In this document: in pieces, positions 14,215 to 34,838 of the stretch | Layout of the letters: each line of letters begins with the position of its first letter | How positions within the stretch are numbered: the first letter of the stretch is position 1 | Assembly (NCBI GenBank): GCA_020055645.1 | Contig: CM034548.1 | Location: 44,136,296 to 44,200,295 of the forward strand | Source of the DNA: Tomocerus qinae | Taxonomy: Eukaryota; Arthropoda; Collembola; Entomobryomorpha; Tomoceridae | Reading direction: 5' to 3' | DNA length: 64,000 nucleotides | The notes under the pieces: generated by a model | Databases searched by the model: none | Told to the model about the DNA's origin: nothing | The model's input: the letters and a program-made list of their open reading frames with translations, nothing else | Program-made: the position numbers and the translations under genes

Positions 14215-15828
14215 TTACTCAAGTCACTCTGACACCTATAAGAGACACATGCTTGAGTGCATTTAGTACTTTTGCCATCTGAACTCTGTCTCTATACACA
14301 TCGCTCTCCGTCACTCCCATATTCATCGTATTTACTCAAGAAGACTGACTCCACAAACATATTCACGCCAGATTCTTCCCCGAACTCTCATCACATCACT
14401 CACCGACCAAATGCAAGCAAACAGCCCATACCCCTCACTCACGACACGACACTCTTTGATATACAATATTCTTGTCACTCTCATTCATTGTGCCTTGTAC
14501 GAATTATGGCAAAGCCCAAAAACTTCAGATCTACTCCTTTCTCGTTAGCTAAAACTTGTCCCATTTACGCATCATGCAGGTGACAACTTTTAATGGGGCT
14601 TGCCATTTCCACCCACGTCCAATTTCTAGCCTTCCGAATATATCTTCCATCATGGAGGACACATTTCCCCAGAATCTCTCAAAAGGAAATATTAACACAT
14701 TGCATTTGTCCCTTTCTCTACAAACACAAAGTGAACTACTAAACAGTAATCAGATGGTATTATTAGGTATAGTCACTTGATCTGAGGATTTTCTTAAAAG
14801 TAGGTGGCTATATAGCTTCTCATTGAGAACAGAAGAGGGAATGTTTCCATCTCTTTCAGAAAATTAGTAAATGCTCCCTTTATCAAAGCAAACAAACATG
14901 AAAATTGAACTATTTTCGTGTCTCAGATTTGGGGGATTTAAATAAATGAAACTAAATGCCCACATCCTTGTAAATTTCTATCTCTTTACAAAGTGCAGAG
15001 AGACAAAGTGCACAAATGTTTGGGTTATTCTCGTTTAAAGTTAAACATGTTTTAGGTATGCAGAGAATCTGTGTAGATATGCCATTTTCTGAAGCGTATG
15101 GATGCGAGAGATATGCAATTGCTATCCAAATAAGCCCACATCAGAATCTATTCATACTAGTAAAGTGTGTGTTTCCCGGTATCTGAGGCTGCATTTGTGT
15201 TTTGGCTGTCTAGAAAGATACTTTTGAGTTTGCTTTTGAATCTTTGACGAAGCCCACGCAGCTCTCCATCATTACATCCAAGGCAGTACCACGACTACTA
15301 CAACTACAGATACAACTTACACTATATAATGTGTATCTCCATCTCTCCCTCTTCATTGATCTTTGACATTTACGTTCAGAGAGATAGAGGAAAAGCATGG
15401 GAAAATGAAAAGCTGTTTGTGTCTCTGTACTGAAGTGTAGTAGTAGTAGTAGGAGAGACGGTGACTAAAACTAAGGAGGCAGCTCAATTTGAAGAAAACT
15501 ATTATTACAGCGGTTTGAGTTGATGGAGAAAAACATTAGGTGACTGTTTGTATGGAAACTGGGAGATGAGAGGAGAACTGAGTCCTTCCTCCTCCAATCC
15601 AATCCAGCTAAATAGATCGCTGCTCACGGGACGAGGAGAGATGAGAAGAACTCGAGTAAATAGTAAATTGTCAATTGGTCGATTCTCTAGAATTCAGCCC
15701 ATACGTCTTTTGAATTGTAGAGGAAAGCCGAAGGAAGGACTATCTCCATACATATGAGTCTTCTTCTTCTTAGATGGGATCTCTTCTGCCTTTTCCACTC
15801 GGAACCTTTGTAGTGCAATTGAGAGAAA

Positions 15829-15870
15829 GCCATAGTGCCATGCCATTGCCATTCCACGCCATGCCATGCC
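15829..15870. repeat. Imperfect TGCCA simple repeat
   Basis: About eight GCCAT/TGCCA pentamers are arranged in a 42-bp run, with interruptions. It lies in the long intron and looks like ordinary replication-slippage sequence. Confidence 0.75.
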
Positions 15871-17574
15871 GGAGACAGGCATGCAGCAAGAGAAAAGGAG
15901 TAAAACGAACAGAAATAAATACCAAAAGTGGCACTAACTTACAATACACACTCCCTGTTGAGAGCGTGTAATTGGAAAAAGTCAAGTCGACAAGAATAAA
16001 GCAAGAGAGAAGAGAAAACGCCTATACAAAAGATATTATACGAATGTTCATAGCCAGAATATGTACATACATACAAACAAATACAATCAGTATTCGCGTC
16101 TGCATCCGAATTCATTTCAACCGCCTACTTTCAGTCGACGGATACCAAAAACTATGCTCATACCTACCACCCGACCCTAGATTATAATACACCACTTCTA
16201 TCTTACCCATGTAATATACCTATAGTCTACAAAAACTTATCTGAAGAGGAAATGCGAAACCCAAGTACTATGCATATAATATAGGCGAGTTGAACCTGCA
16301 GATTTCAGTCATGATGTAGTACCAGCAAAGACGATGGCGTATTTACCAACGGAGCAAGACAGTGTTTGCAAATTCACCCGCGATTTTTTAAAGCCTAGTA
16401 AGTTTAAATTCAAATTTTGGCCTTTTAGCATGACTCAGAGAGCCTAATATAAAAACAAGCCATAAATTACCAAACCAATTTAACTCGTCCAAGTTAACTT
16501 TGGAAAATTCTATATGGAAAATATATCACTTTTACTACAAACCTAGAAAAGGTCAAAAGTCACAGAATTCCATCTGAAATACTGATGCATTTACTTGTTC
16601 AAACAAAAAGGCATTTCTCTTCATGGTAATAATATGCACATTGTAATAGATTCTGAATAGCAGCAAATGCTGTATGAATTCAAATTATTTACCAGGGAAA
16701 ACGAAATGAAGGCAATGTGCCGTACGCAGGATGAGTCTCTCTTGGGTTGGAAAACAATAAAATTGAATTAATGGAGCGGGTCAACTGCCAACCCAATTTA
16801 TATTAGTAGTTCAAATATTATATATGCAATGGAGTGCATATATTAGAATACAATATTAGCATTAGTATTTTGGACGTTTCGAGTACTTGCCATTTAAGAA
16901 TACTACAAACTAATCCCTTTGAATAAAACGAATCATGCAAAAAGTTCATTTTAAAGAATGTGTCAATCGACAGTTTAATGCTGAGAAGTTGATTATAAAT
17001 GTAATTGCATTGATGTCATAGTAGCGTGAGAATAGTTAAAGCTGATAATAGTAAACAGCTAACACTTGGATATTTGGGTTAATTCCTCCGAAAACAAGAT
17101 CTTCTGTCTTAGATAATATGGTTTTCAATAGTGAATTGTCGGAGTAGTAGAATTCCCAATATCCATTACCTTGCCTGTGACAATGGTAGGATGTATCGTG
17201 GGATAAGCTCTCTGGTAGTGTACATTGTCTATAGGTATGTGTTCACAGACAAGTCAAGAAAAGACGCAGAGAGAGGAGGGAGAGAGTCTGCATCCGTATC
17301 GATCAATCGATTGACATAGCCATACGACAGAAGTCTGTCTCTGTGACTTGTAGTCCACGTATGTGAGCACATATGCCGTGTGTTGTGGATGTAAGTACAT
17401 AGGACAAAGACAGCGAAAACGCTGACAATCAGTAGAAAGTCGAATCTATTGCAAAGAGCTCCAGAGGCAGAGTAGACAATGAGACAAGGAGAGGAGGGCA
17501 GACAGTGCCTAGTACTACTACAGAGATCGTAGCAGTAGGAAGAGGAGGGAGAGTGATAGGAAGTAGTCGTATCT

Positions 17575-17634
17575 GTAGTAGTAGGGACTAGTAGGGAGAG
17601 TCTCGTAGTAGTAGGGACTAGTAGGGAGAGCCTC
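17575..17634. repeat. Tandem duplication, two 30-bp copies
   Basis: Two adjacent 30-bp copies, beginning GTAGTAGTAGGGACTAGTAG, differ at one base (TCTC versus CCTC at the end). They sit in a strongly purine-rich tract (about 17460-17900) that also has GTGA repeats near 17888-17901. Near-identity implies a recent duplication. Confidence 0.85.
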
Positions 17635-20600
17635 GTAGTACCTATAGTAAGTAGGAGTAAATATAATATAGAAAAGAGACTGGCAGGAGAGAGTAGCGAG
17701 GAGAGAAAAGAAAGAAAATAAATAAGACAAGGAGGAGAGACGGAGTTTGCATTTAGTGGGTAGGACGTGGAACGGTGGAATTAGGTGGAATGGAATATTG
17801 GACAAGATATACTACGAAGCAGGGAAGAGTATATTATAGGAGTCTATCTATTTATATTTAAGTAGGGAAGATGTGTGTGAGTGGAGAGTGAGTGAGTGAG
17901 TAGCAGTAGATTCAAAAGTAGAAAGCTTAGGGGGCATCCACTTGCAGATACTTTGTATGTATTGTGAAGATCTCGTGCGTCCTTGCCATTCAAATTGAAA
18001 TTCAAACAAGTCTCCGTGTAAGTCGAAAGTACATCCCAGAGAATGCCTCTTTTGAATGAGACTTTTGATACACTTTGAGCTTCACTGGGCTCTTTCGGTT
18101 TGTAAATCAACTCAATTCGGCTGACATTATATGCCATGTTCAGTTCTTCCCTGTGCGGATGACTGATTCCTCTTATACTACATTGCCAAATTCAAATAAC
18201 TGCACTGACTCAACTGACGCTGAGAAACTGTCCCACCCACCCATCCTACTATAGTCCTTTTCCGAGACAAAAGAATCTCGAGTGATGAGAGAATTCAATC
18301 TACTACAGCACAACCTCGTCCATGCCCTTATGCACAACCACTACTTTTGCTACTTCAAACGTCTCTTGACTTCTGACTCTTTGCGCCCTACCTATCCTAT
18401 CTATATACCAGAAATATTTTATGGAATGTTAACCTCCACTTCCTACTCTAAGTAATGCAGATAACCAAATTCATTGAATTACTAGCCTCCCTATAACATT
18501 TACCGACATAGCAATGTTCATAATGTATGCTAGATTACACTCTGCATTCAAAATATCCTCCAGTTAAACACGAAACTCTCTGATGCTCTCCCCTTTCAAT
18601 CCTATAAAAATCTATTGAAGTTTACTCTGTTTTGAAAACGAGTCTAAAGATAATTGGATATTTACACAACATTTCTCTTCTAGTTTTAGCAAATCCAAGA
18701 TCAAAAATAAATCTTTTAACAAAACAAAACAGTACGTGGGTTTCCTCCCTAATTAAAAAATTTAATCAGCTGAAACATAAAGTTTCATTAGCAAACGAGT
18801 CTTTCAGTACTGTAATTTTTTCAAACTACGGAATATCCACATGTAGCATATTATATATCTCCTAAAGATGAATTATAGAGCAGGAGTCTTTGCTTTCGTG
18901 AAATAATTGTAGTATATGAGGAGGAGAAGATGGTTCCCCCATTCAACCGAACTGAAAGATTACAAGTCGTAGGTATTCTTATCATGCACCAACTGACTAT
19001 AGAATTGGATGGGGAAATTGTCTGAGCTGGGCGAGGTTGTCGTTTAGTTGGCGGCTTTGCTTTATTGCGGAAACTAGTACATAGGGACATAAGGAGTAAT
19101 GTAATTTAACGTTACCAGTAGACTCCGGTGCACATGATATGGTTGATAGTGTCCGTGATTCGTTTGTATATGCATAAGCCGGAGTGAGTGTGAGGATGTG
19201 GGGAGGAGAGCAATAATGTAGCCGTGGAGTTGAGTTTTCTACATATTTATGTTCGAGAAAGTCAACTGGGAGGGTGAGTTGTAGCAGTATTATATATAGT
19301 GAATTGTGAGTTGGAATCAAAGTCAAACTCCACGAGTCTAGAGAAAATCCTAATTCACAATATTATTACCATTACAGTGAGTATTTCTGTCCATTGCTCC
19401 GTTTCCATTAAATATTACCATGCATTGAGCCAGGAAGGCATATTTTATTATCGCATAATACGCAGTCACATACTTATACAATAAGTCATGGACATAACAT
19501 GAAAGTATGACAATAGGGCATAATCTAATGTATAGCGGAGAGGATGTTAAGGTAGTTGGTAAGTGCAGATTTCGTAAGACGTGGGCTGGATGTGGTAAAT
19601 GTAATGCATATTATGTACACGTAAGTAGTAAGTCTGTATCTGCCTGTAATACCTACCAACAAAATGTGCAGAGAAACGCAAAGCCAAAGCTAAGCTACTC
19701 ACGGCTCATGGAGAAGAAATCATGGATCTAATGGGAAAATAAGATGATGAACGCGGAGGAGAAAGGAAAACCGTGTTTCTAACCAGTAACCCTGCCATGA
19801 CAATTCTTCGCCGAGTTTCATTCTAATGCATAATTAAGGCCCTGACGTTGACTCAAAAGTTCCGCCGACGAATCCCATTCTATTCTCCTCTCTTTTCTAA
19901 CTAGGTAACTATATTATTCGCATAGACTAGTACAGCTGTAATAAATGTATGCATGTACATGCTACTTAAATACTACGAGAAAGCCTTCCTACTAAACTCA
20001 CTGCGGTTACAGACAACTAACTATATCTAGTGAACAACCATCTGCATAGTAATACTAATACCACAGATGTGTAACTAGTACATAGGAGTGTCTACCTATG
20101 CATATAAATCCAGTCTCTATCCCTCTCTTATCAAATTTGACATTTTCTAATGCACAAGAAGGCATATGCAGATGTTGCATAATAGGTGAAGGGAAACACA
20201 TTCGGTGTCGATCTACGTAAGAACTTATCTCTTCGTATCTCATCCTATTTGCTCAGAGTATGGTGTCTGTAAGTGCTAAGTAAGACCTACTACGATCAGC
20301 AGGATATTTCTTAACGGCCTGATTGTGACATTGTGAGTGAGCTTAGGTTGATTCTTCCTTAACACTACGTTAAGACAACTACGTATAATATTATATGTAC
20401 CTATAGGTGCTTTATATATACAGTGGTATATATGTCCTATATTTATATAGGTGGTAACAGTTAAGTTACTTAAGATGAAGAAGATAGGACAGACAGTAAC
20501 GAAGAAAGAGTTGATGAATAAAGACTAACCTCACTGGATTTGGAGAGTAGCAAAGTCTACTTCTCCTAGGAAATAAAGCCAGCATATGTAACACCTTTCT

Positions 20601-23600
20601 CTGTGTGATATTTGAGAAAATGACTATGCAGGATACTCCGCCGTCAGTAAGTAAGGAGTACGTACTCATGTTCTGCGTACCTAAATACATAATACTGCAC
20701 TTGCCTTCATTATCTTCTAAAGTGGATCTGCGTGAGTATGTGAAAAACAAGTTGCTTTTCATTGGAAAACCAAACCACCTAGGTATCTCAGGATCTCTCC
20801 TCCATCCCTAGACAATCCACATCATTCACAGAGGATTGTGAGGGAAATGCCAGTAACAAGATTTGAAGAGTGTTAGACAAAGCTCTCAAGACTCTTGGCA
20901 TACATTACCTAGGACATTATATATTTACATACAATTAATATGCGCATAACGAACATCGCACATAATACGCTAAAACTTGAGGTCAAAGTACGTATAAATG
21001 CTAAAAAATTCTTGGACGAACATAATATCTGAAGAGTATACTTATCCGAAAGTTAAATTTGCCTATTGCAAGGATCCAAAAATGTGTATTAATTATATTC
21101 ATTATAAATTATAGTCTAGTTGCGAAGTTATAATATCAGTGTAAGAATTAGCCTTTAGTAATGCGTTTTAATATCTCCCAGCCAAGGGAGGTTTAAAAAA
21201 AGTCTAATTAGTGAATTTTTTATACTGTGAATTAGAGCAATTAATAATCCAGGTACTTTATTTCAATCTCCTGTCGTGCATGTAAGTACAGTGAAGGTAA
21301 TGAGTGAATTATTCATCTTTTGGTAGTATAGTGTCTTTAATATAAAGCAATTCATTAAGTGAGAAGTTGGGAGTAATAAGTAGGTAGATCGGACAGATCC
21401 AAAGTAACAAGCACATTTGTGGGGATTACTAGAATGAAATATGCTCTGTGGATGGGAGACGGATGGAGAGTGTGGAGATAGCGGATCAGAGACGACGTAG
21501 TCTTGACACGACTCACTTTTCTCTCATCTCCCCATCTCTGTCAACGGCTGGGTGTCGGGCAAATGAAGAATATGCGAAACATTAGGTCTCACTGGAATCC
21601 ATAGTCAAGGGTTCAATTAAGACACAAATTAAATTACTCTCATGAACAGGAGCGACAAAAGAATTCCTGCTCCGAGGTCCTTGCCAAACCTCCCTTCCAT
21701 TCATTAACTACAAACTGTGAGCCAAAGCAGACGAGAGCAAGTCGTTCGCTGCATTCTATTGCATTTTATAACTCATACTCTCAACCAACTCAATTCGGAA
21801 CAATACATCCACTAACTAACAATGCAACTTCCCTTGCAACGCTCTCCGTCAAGTTGACTACTTACTAGAGTTACATAAAAGAGCGGAAGACACACAATAA
21901 ATATCTAAGCATTACATACTTATTGTGAGAATGCACATATTTACTACCGACTTGCTCCGAACATGTATTTATCGTGCTTTGACTAATAGCAGTTGTACTA
22001 GCAATGCCCGCACTCGAAGCAACCAAACCTCATTTTCCCAGTTTTGTTATAAAAACACGGACATAGTTGCAGAGATAGATAGGGCATTCACAAGCAGTCT
22101 AACCATATATTATCATGTCGTCTAGTGGAACTCGAGAAATAATCGTCGGTATGGCACTGCCATTATTTCTATTGGTATGCAGCCCTATTTAACTCTCCTC
22201 CATAGCATATGATAACTCACACACAAAAAACTATTCTATAAACCAAATCAAAGGAAACCAGCCAGAGAACAAGAACGAATGTGAATGTCGGCCCAAGAAC
22301 GCGGCTCAACTCCCATCACGTCACATTCAGTGCCCAATGAGTCCAATCGCCATATCACAATCAGACTTGTACCACCAACTTTCAATCTCAAACTTCAGTT
22401 TTCCTAGGAGTCCTAGTAGGTATTAATAGTCTTACTTATTGTTACTACTTAGCGTCTATTGATGCACTCCTTACACAGTCCTCCGTATTTATCTAGCTTT
22501 GCTATGTACACATACTCACTTAATCTTCTTTAACTTGCCATAACACATCATCAGGAAAACTTGTTCAAAAACTTTCTTTTCCATCCATTGTAACATTTGC
22601 TGTTTGTGTAACATTCTTTGTGTGGTCCTAAATTCAAACTTATCTTCTTAAGGATAAGCATGTGTACATATTCAAACTTGAATAAACAAGAACGTATGCT
22701 TAATTTCCTTCCCATTGTACCCCTCATACTTTCTAACAGAGTTTACCTTAACATGAATTACCACGTTCCTGAAATTAAAGTTAACGAATTTCGGCATAAT
22801 AATAGCGTTATATACAATTTATACAAAGGAAATAAGCACCAGAATTGAAGCTATGCTAAACTGTGTTACTAAAAATGCATAAGGGATGGATAAGGTTCCA
22901 GAAAAATAATCTTCGACAGAGGATTCCATTACTAAATAATAATAGATATTACGTCTTAAGAGCTAAATAAATAAAGTAATGTAGGATCAATCATCCATTA
23001 TGATGGTATATGAACAAAGAGTGTATATAAAACTGTCAATCAAAAGCATTTAATAATTGTAACGTGGCTAACATTTGCTTTATTAATCTAGGGCTTTTGT
23101 GAGGCGTATGGACATAAGACTACCGACGGAGACGGTTGAATTGAATTCAACACTTCAGCGATATTTATTTGCGGAGGAATAGAAATAAGGACTGAAAATG
23201 AGTGAGCGAAGAAAGGAGCTGTCTGAAACAGATAAAAATGTGTTTCCTCCGTCGTCTGATGATGACGCAATACTGTGCTTTTCCGCAAGTCTGATAGACA
23301 TTAGAACGCTGCGGCTTTGAAGACGAGCACTTAGGGTTTCCTTCCTTTGTATTATTGGATTATGGGAAGAGTCAAAAACAAGTCATGTTGTTTCTCTCTC
23401 TCTTTCTGCTCAAACTACTTTTCTGTCAGAGCAAAGAGAGATGCATCAGCTTCAGTTTACGCAGCGCTCCTCTAACAAAGTACATAGGTGTCTATGCCTG
23501 AGCCCAAATATCAAAGAGTGAAGGTGCCCAAGATGGAGCAGAAATAATATAGACAGACTCAGAGTAATCGTACATATAATATTCCTTGTGGCTCTCTTGC

Positions 23601-23829
23601 CCTCACTCGAACAACATACATAATACAATGTACAACATAATGATGTGAGAGAGAAGAAATGTTTCAGTGCCCTGCCAACCAGGCCTTTTATTTGCCATCA
23701 AGTGGATAAACAGGTTATCTGATCGTCTTGAGTCCCACAATTTCATTGGAGCAACCGAAATGAGTTTCCTATTACAAAGAGATCAGAAGACCTAGGGGAA
23801 GAACAGACTGTTTTCTAAAGACAGCACGA

Positions 23830-23845
23830 GACAAGACAAGACAAG
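23830..23845. repeat. Short ACAAG repeat
   Basis: Three ACAAG units occur in a row within the long intron. This is simple sequence only. Confidence 0.7.
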
Positions 23846-26058
23846 TCAAAAGAAGAGTAATTTTCTTTCACGATAAATACTTTACTCCCAGAGTATACTC
23901 TACTACTATAATAAGCACTCTCCGTTTCCGTCCTCATCCCAACGATCGCCCTACTACTAATGCTCTCTCTATAAACACGACACGGACAATATTAATAAGT
24001 CGAGTGCCGTATTGGTACATACTACACTCAAGAGCCCACCAACTATCTCAAATCCTCCACCGAATTCTTCTATCCCGCTTCAAAAACTTTTCCGATGTAC
24101 TCAACATTCAAGATTAAAATCAAGAACCGAGAATTCTTCCCTCTTGGAAATTCAAAAGTAAATATTATCAAAGCACAGGGAGCTGTGCAAAATTGCGAAG
24201 ACAAGATAATCTCTTCCTAATGCCTAAATATTAAAAAACATAATTTATTTTCTACTCAAGTATTTGTTACCATATTTAAGATACTAAGCAAATGTACATC
24301 CATTTGGCTATAATATTATTTATTCAACAAAACGAACAAAATGAGAGCAACTGATCTAAAACAACATTTGAAAAGTGCCATTATTTTTAACGACGTTTGA
24401 TTTCCATTTTAAAAAAAGTCCCAAAGCAGTATTCAGTTAGTGTCTTAATTTAGGAAAAAATGTATCACGAAAACCATAAAATGACTTTTGTTCCTGTAGA
24501 ATGTATCCCATGGGGGACGGAGGAAGATAATCTTTGCGAAATCTTAGAGTACAATAGTTTCTCTGGGTTGTTAAGATGTGTTCTGAATATTTTCCATGCT
24601 TTCAAAATGTCAGTGAGAGGAAAGTAAGTCAGCGGTTGGACGTAAGTAAAATTGGGAGCACTTCAGTACTATATAGTTATTGGTACTTTGGAAAAGCAAC
24701 TAACGAGGTACTGCATGGAGCTAAGTATGTATTTCTTTTCTCAATGGGTGAGTCTAATATATGTATTTATATTATAAGAATGATAACAATGTACAGACTT
24801 ATTGCCGGACTGAAAGGACTGTCTGGAGATAGTGGAGAAAGGCTGGCTACATGCATGTGGTTTCTTAACTTGACACAACATGGGGCTTTTACTTTCCTTG
24901 AGTCTCACACTCTCTCTCTCTTTGGTCTTGATTTGGCTCGCTAATCGTAAGTTTCGACTGCTGCAAGAGCTGATTGTGAAACTACATTAGTCGAGGATGT
25001 AGTTTTTGGAGGAGGACTAGGGAAAACTTTTGCGAACATGAATTGCATAGAAAAGACAGCAAGTGGAAGGTTCTTTTGCTTGCACTGCTGCTGCTGCATA
25101 AACTGTTATCTTGAATCTTGCTCGTCGTATTTATGTTGCTCGGTTGCCTGACTAAAGACTGGAAGATCCCAGACAGACAGCGAATGTTGTACATTAGTAC
25201 TACAGTGTAGTGTAATAGCCGTGAATTTGTAGGAAACTCCGTACGGGCATTTTGTAGATGACGGCGGCGAAATTTAGTTGGCGGAGCGGGTCGTTGGAGT
25301 ATCTGTATTTGATCCTCAGGCGCCCCACAGCTCCAGCCCACACACTTTCAAGCTAATCATTCATCCGAAGACCGGGAAAAGACCTGGCTAATTTATGTAA
25401 CTTTTATCGGGTTGTCTACAGTACAGCTCCATTCAACTTATTTACTCTCGTAGAGCGAGGACGGGCATTATGTCTCTACTAAAAGGCTCGCCTCTCCTAA
25501 CAATAAGCCAAGAGTGAAACGCCAAGTCATGCCACACTCCCTGCCTCCTTGCCGCCGACTCTCGCCAAAAACACTCGTAAATACCTTAGAGCGTTTTGGC
25601 CATTTGTCCAGACGAAACGACTTCATAACTGTAAGCGTGTCCGAACAATATCAGCCGACTGAAAGCCTCCCTAACATACTATAAGCACTTTCGACAAAGA
25701 GCCCAAGAAGAATGAGTGCACTGCTCCAGTTTGTTGACTTTGATGGCTAATGGTGGATACTTTTTTCCTCTCCTCTATAGATGTGGACACGTAAACCATT
25801 TTTTCCTCCTCTTTTCCCACAGAAATATCCTACACCATTTTCTTAAAAGTTTCCGTGACTCTTTTCATCTGTTTCTCTAGAATACAGAAACATCAGCTTC
25901 CCTTGTCACTCTCAAACTTTTTGGATTCAATTCTCTCGCTTGACCAGTTACAAAACGAATCCCATTCAGATGTTCATGCACCACTACTTACTATAATAAG
26001 TACCTATAATTCAGTTACTGATTATCAAATAAGCATATTATTTAATATGATGTGCTTA

Positions 26059-31380
<5,322 letters not shown>

Positions 31381-31403
31381 TGCATTTTATAAGTAGGATT
31401 TAA

Positions 31404-31420
31404 ACATACATACATACATA
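31404..31420. repeat. CATA microsatellite
   Basis: About four CATA units occur in tandem. Simple sequence. Confidence 0.75.
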
Positions 31421-31502
31421 CCGATACATGTAGTATACTAAGGTACATGTAAATATGTTCCATGCATAAATAAAGCATCACACCGACTATAGATAAATGT
31501 AA

Positions 31503-31526
31503 TATAACCAACTCCAGTTGGTTATA
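31503..31526. repeat. Perfect 11-bp inverted repeat with 2-base centre
   Basis: The arms TATAACCAACT and AGTTGGTTATA are exact reverse complements separated by CC. The ACCAACT half-site weakly recalls Grainyhead-like or Myb-type binding sites. The palindrome could equally be a chance or slippage product. Confidence 0.6.
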
Positions 31527-34500
31527 GAGTACATATCACATTTTACTACTCTATAAAATATGTACACATACACGAGTGTGCACATTGTGCATATTGCATA
31601 CCTACTCTACATAATATAGTGGTTTGTGGAACTTATACAGAGCTCTATTGAAAAATTCATAGGAGAAAGACGAATGCAGTAGGAAGATACATTGCAGTTA
31701 CTTATGTCGGCAGTCCGTTATGCTTATCGAGAAGACTAATGTTGTATGTATGTAGATGTGAGTTTTGCTGCTATTACGACCGCATAGTACTCTCGTGCTC
31801 ACAATTAGCTCCCTCAGCCAAAATACAGTATATCTCTTTAAGATGCACTATACAAGATGAGGTTAGATGATGCTCGCGAGTATCATCGTGTGTTGTGTAG
31901 CTTGTGTAAGTTGACTATGCGGAATATGTTGGATAGATTATAAATTTGGATGGGATCGGATGATTTTGTTTAAGTCGGCTCATCCTTGTCTGCAGTGAAC
32001 GAGATGCATAAGCATTTAGTGGTGGCTGACTAGTAGAAGTTTAGTAGTGCGTTCTGCCTCATGCCTCTTCGACTCTAAGCTATGCTCTCGAATTGTGAAC
32101 TGATGTAAGCGTACGGAAACCAGATGGACTTATTTATCTTAAGTGCACCTCATGAAATAGCCCTGGGCGGCAAACACTGTCATTTCTCAACGATTAATCA
32201 GACCTCCACTACAACTTGTCACTGCTCCACTTCCTTTAAATCCCTCTCAGGATTCAGAGGTGTCGGTCCTTAGTCGATATCTCCCTAAGGTACTGATAAT
32301 TCTCAAAACTCTTTCCAAACTGTTGTAGGTTATGATGGATTGATCCTTCAAACTTTTTACGTAAACAACTAGCAAGATAAGATATCTAAATCTAGTAATA
32401 CAAACTAATAAGTAAGAAACTAATTTTTAAGTAGCTACTTAAAACTTTTTCTACTTCGCAATTCTCGTCTTCTTGGACTAATACCTATTATGTAACTACA
32501 CGCCGCTATACATTTTCTTTCAAATAAGCTGTGGATGGCTAACTTTTATAAAATTATGATAGATATAGACGGTGTAGAGGAATCTATAAGGTAAGCTGAT
32601 TAGAACATGAGACTTTGTTGCCTGTAGTGCTGGTGAAGTAAGGCATTCGTAACGCCATTTAAGCGGAGAGGCATTAAATTCTATCTTAACATATAAAGAG
32701 GAGAATGTGCAGTAAAAGTTGTGAAACAAGGATAATGATGAAGCTGACGAGAAATAAGGAATGAGCGATGCAATGCGGGTGTTGTGGCTTGGGTATTTGT
32801 AACAAAAACACATACCTACCTCTCGTAAGCAACCAACATGAAGAAAAGAATGAAAACACTGAAAAAACGAGTCCCCAACTCAACTAACGTATTGCGTTAA
32901 GTTAGCTATGTAATGTTGTTCTTTTCCTCGTAATGTAAACTGACAGAGAAAAAGTAGGAATTTTCGAGTGTACTGCGCTTCTTGTACTTGCAATCTATTA
33001 TACTTATAGATGTAAATGGTTCTCTGGTGATGTAGTACTATGTACTACGCTTAAACTCCTACAGCTCCTCCGTCTTTAAGCTCTGTTAAGAAAATAATAT
33101 CCTTTCTTTCAGGAGCTACTTCGTCAGTTGAGTCAATGTAGAGCAGTGCACAGAGTTAATGAGATTTTGCTGACTATTGTACTATATTGTGTAGGTATAC
33201 AAATTCGCTTGAATTGTTGGATTTATTCTAATCTGTGTGTATTGTATTATTGTGGTGGTGGTAGTAGATAAGTATTCCTTGAGGATGTAAAGAAAGAGAA
33301 CTGAAACTGAAAATGTAAGTAAAGTGACTAGAATGACACGTATAAACGAAGGACTAGGTTGGAAAACTGACTGGACTGAATGAATGAAGTGGAACTGAGA
33401 TATACACCGAACCAAACACGAAACTAAACTGACGGGAAACACGAGTCGGGCATCTGGATAACATGGCCAACCAAACCGATACATAACATCAACATCCCAA
33501 CTTTCTACCTAATGCTATAAGTACCTACGTACTTGGGAAGCACAGGACGGGTTCTACTAATGCTCAGCTAGGTACTTACAAACGTAAGCTAACGGCACTT
33601 TGCATGCTACTCACTTTATTACATATAAAGCTACCCACATATTTTATTGTATTCGTAGACAGCATTAAACTAAATAATATAATAGTAGGTCCACAATCCA
33701 GGCCCAAAAGGAAACCAACAGTCTGTCCCTTTACTTGTCTACTTACGTAGCCCTCACAACTTCCCCGTATATAATCTGCAATATCATGTCTACCCCATAT
33801 TATGCTTGCTCAATCTACTCTCCGAATGGAACAATTCGGCTCAACCCAACGGTCAAACACAAAACGTGCATGGATTACACTTAACAGCTCGTTCGTTCGT
33901 TGCTTCCATGAAAGCAGAATAGGAGAGAGGGGTTCATTTTCTCCGATCTTTTTCACCCTATCAACAATTCACGGAGCGCTATCAAAACTTTTTGTACATC
34001 CACGTCCTGTCCCATAATAATTCTAAATATATGACTAAGTAGGTATTTCTTTTAGAAAATGCTGCATGACATATTTATATTTGCACGCTGCACTATGCAA
34101 TGCAATGTGATAATAAAGTAGCATGTAGTAATCTCCAGTATCTGATCTGACTCAGTACTTTTTGTTATTGTATGATACAAAATAATAATATTTGCTAGGC
34201 CTAATCCAGTTCTGGGTTGTACTTATATACCTACCTAAACATGTACATCCATAACATTATAGTTTTGTCTCTCCACATACGATGTACCTAAGAATACAAA
34301 ATTGTAGACCTAACCATGTACGTTGCATATGGACGCAAGCTTCAAGTCGTAAGCGTCAACGAATGAAAATTTTATTTCAGACTGGGTAGGGTTACATCTA
34401 TAAGAGATGGATTTTCGGATGGATGGATATGCATGTCGCTCCTACTAAATATGTTGGGAGATATTCAGAGATAGAGAAAGATATAGATCTGCCGAGACCA

Positions 34501-34822
34501 TTACTCACACAGATGAGAAGAGAACGGAGGAGTAGACGAGGCTACTTGACTTGACATATACTGCGACTCCATAACATTACTGAATGAGTGAGTGAATGCA
34601 GCTCAGAAGACTCTCCTCCAGCAAATGCACACATGAGTTGGCTATGTACAATATTATGTAATGTTCATAAGCAGTCAGTAGATCTGTCTATGTATATATC
34701 TATAATGGAATAATATTATAAATATCTATCTACTACCAGCAATGCACGATGGGTGTATTGTACCTAGGGAATATAATAACTCTGGATTCTTTAACCGGCT
34801 TTGCTTTTTGGTTTGTGTTTGT

Positions 34823-34838
34823 AGTAGTCCGGACTACT
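34823..34838. repeat. 16-bp perfect palindrome
   Basis: AGTAGTCCGGACTACT is identical to its reverse complement. It lies within the GC-richer patch at 34.7-35.1 kb. Function unknown. Confidence 0.6.

Noticed and set aside
24576..25341. Open frames of 122 and 119 codons on opposite strands in the long intron
   Set aside because: No recognisable domains, no splice signals that would join them to the ELAV frame, and chance-compatible length.
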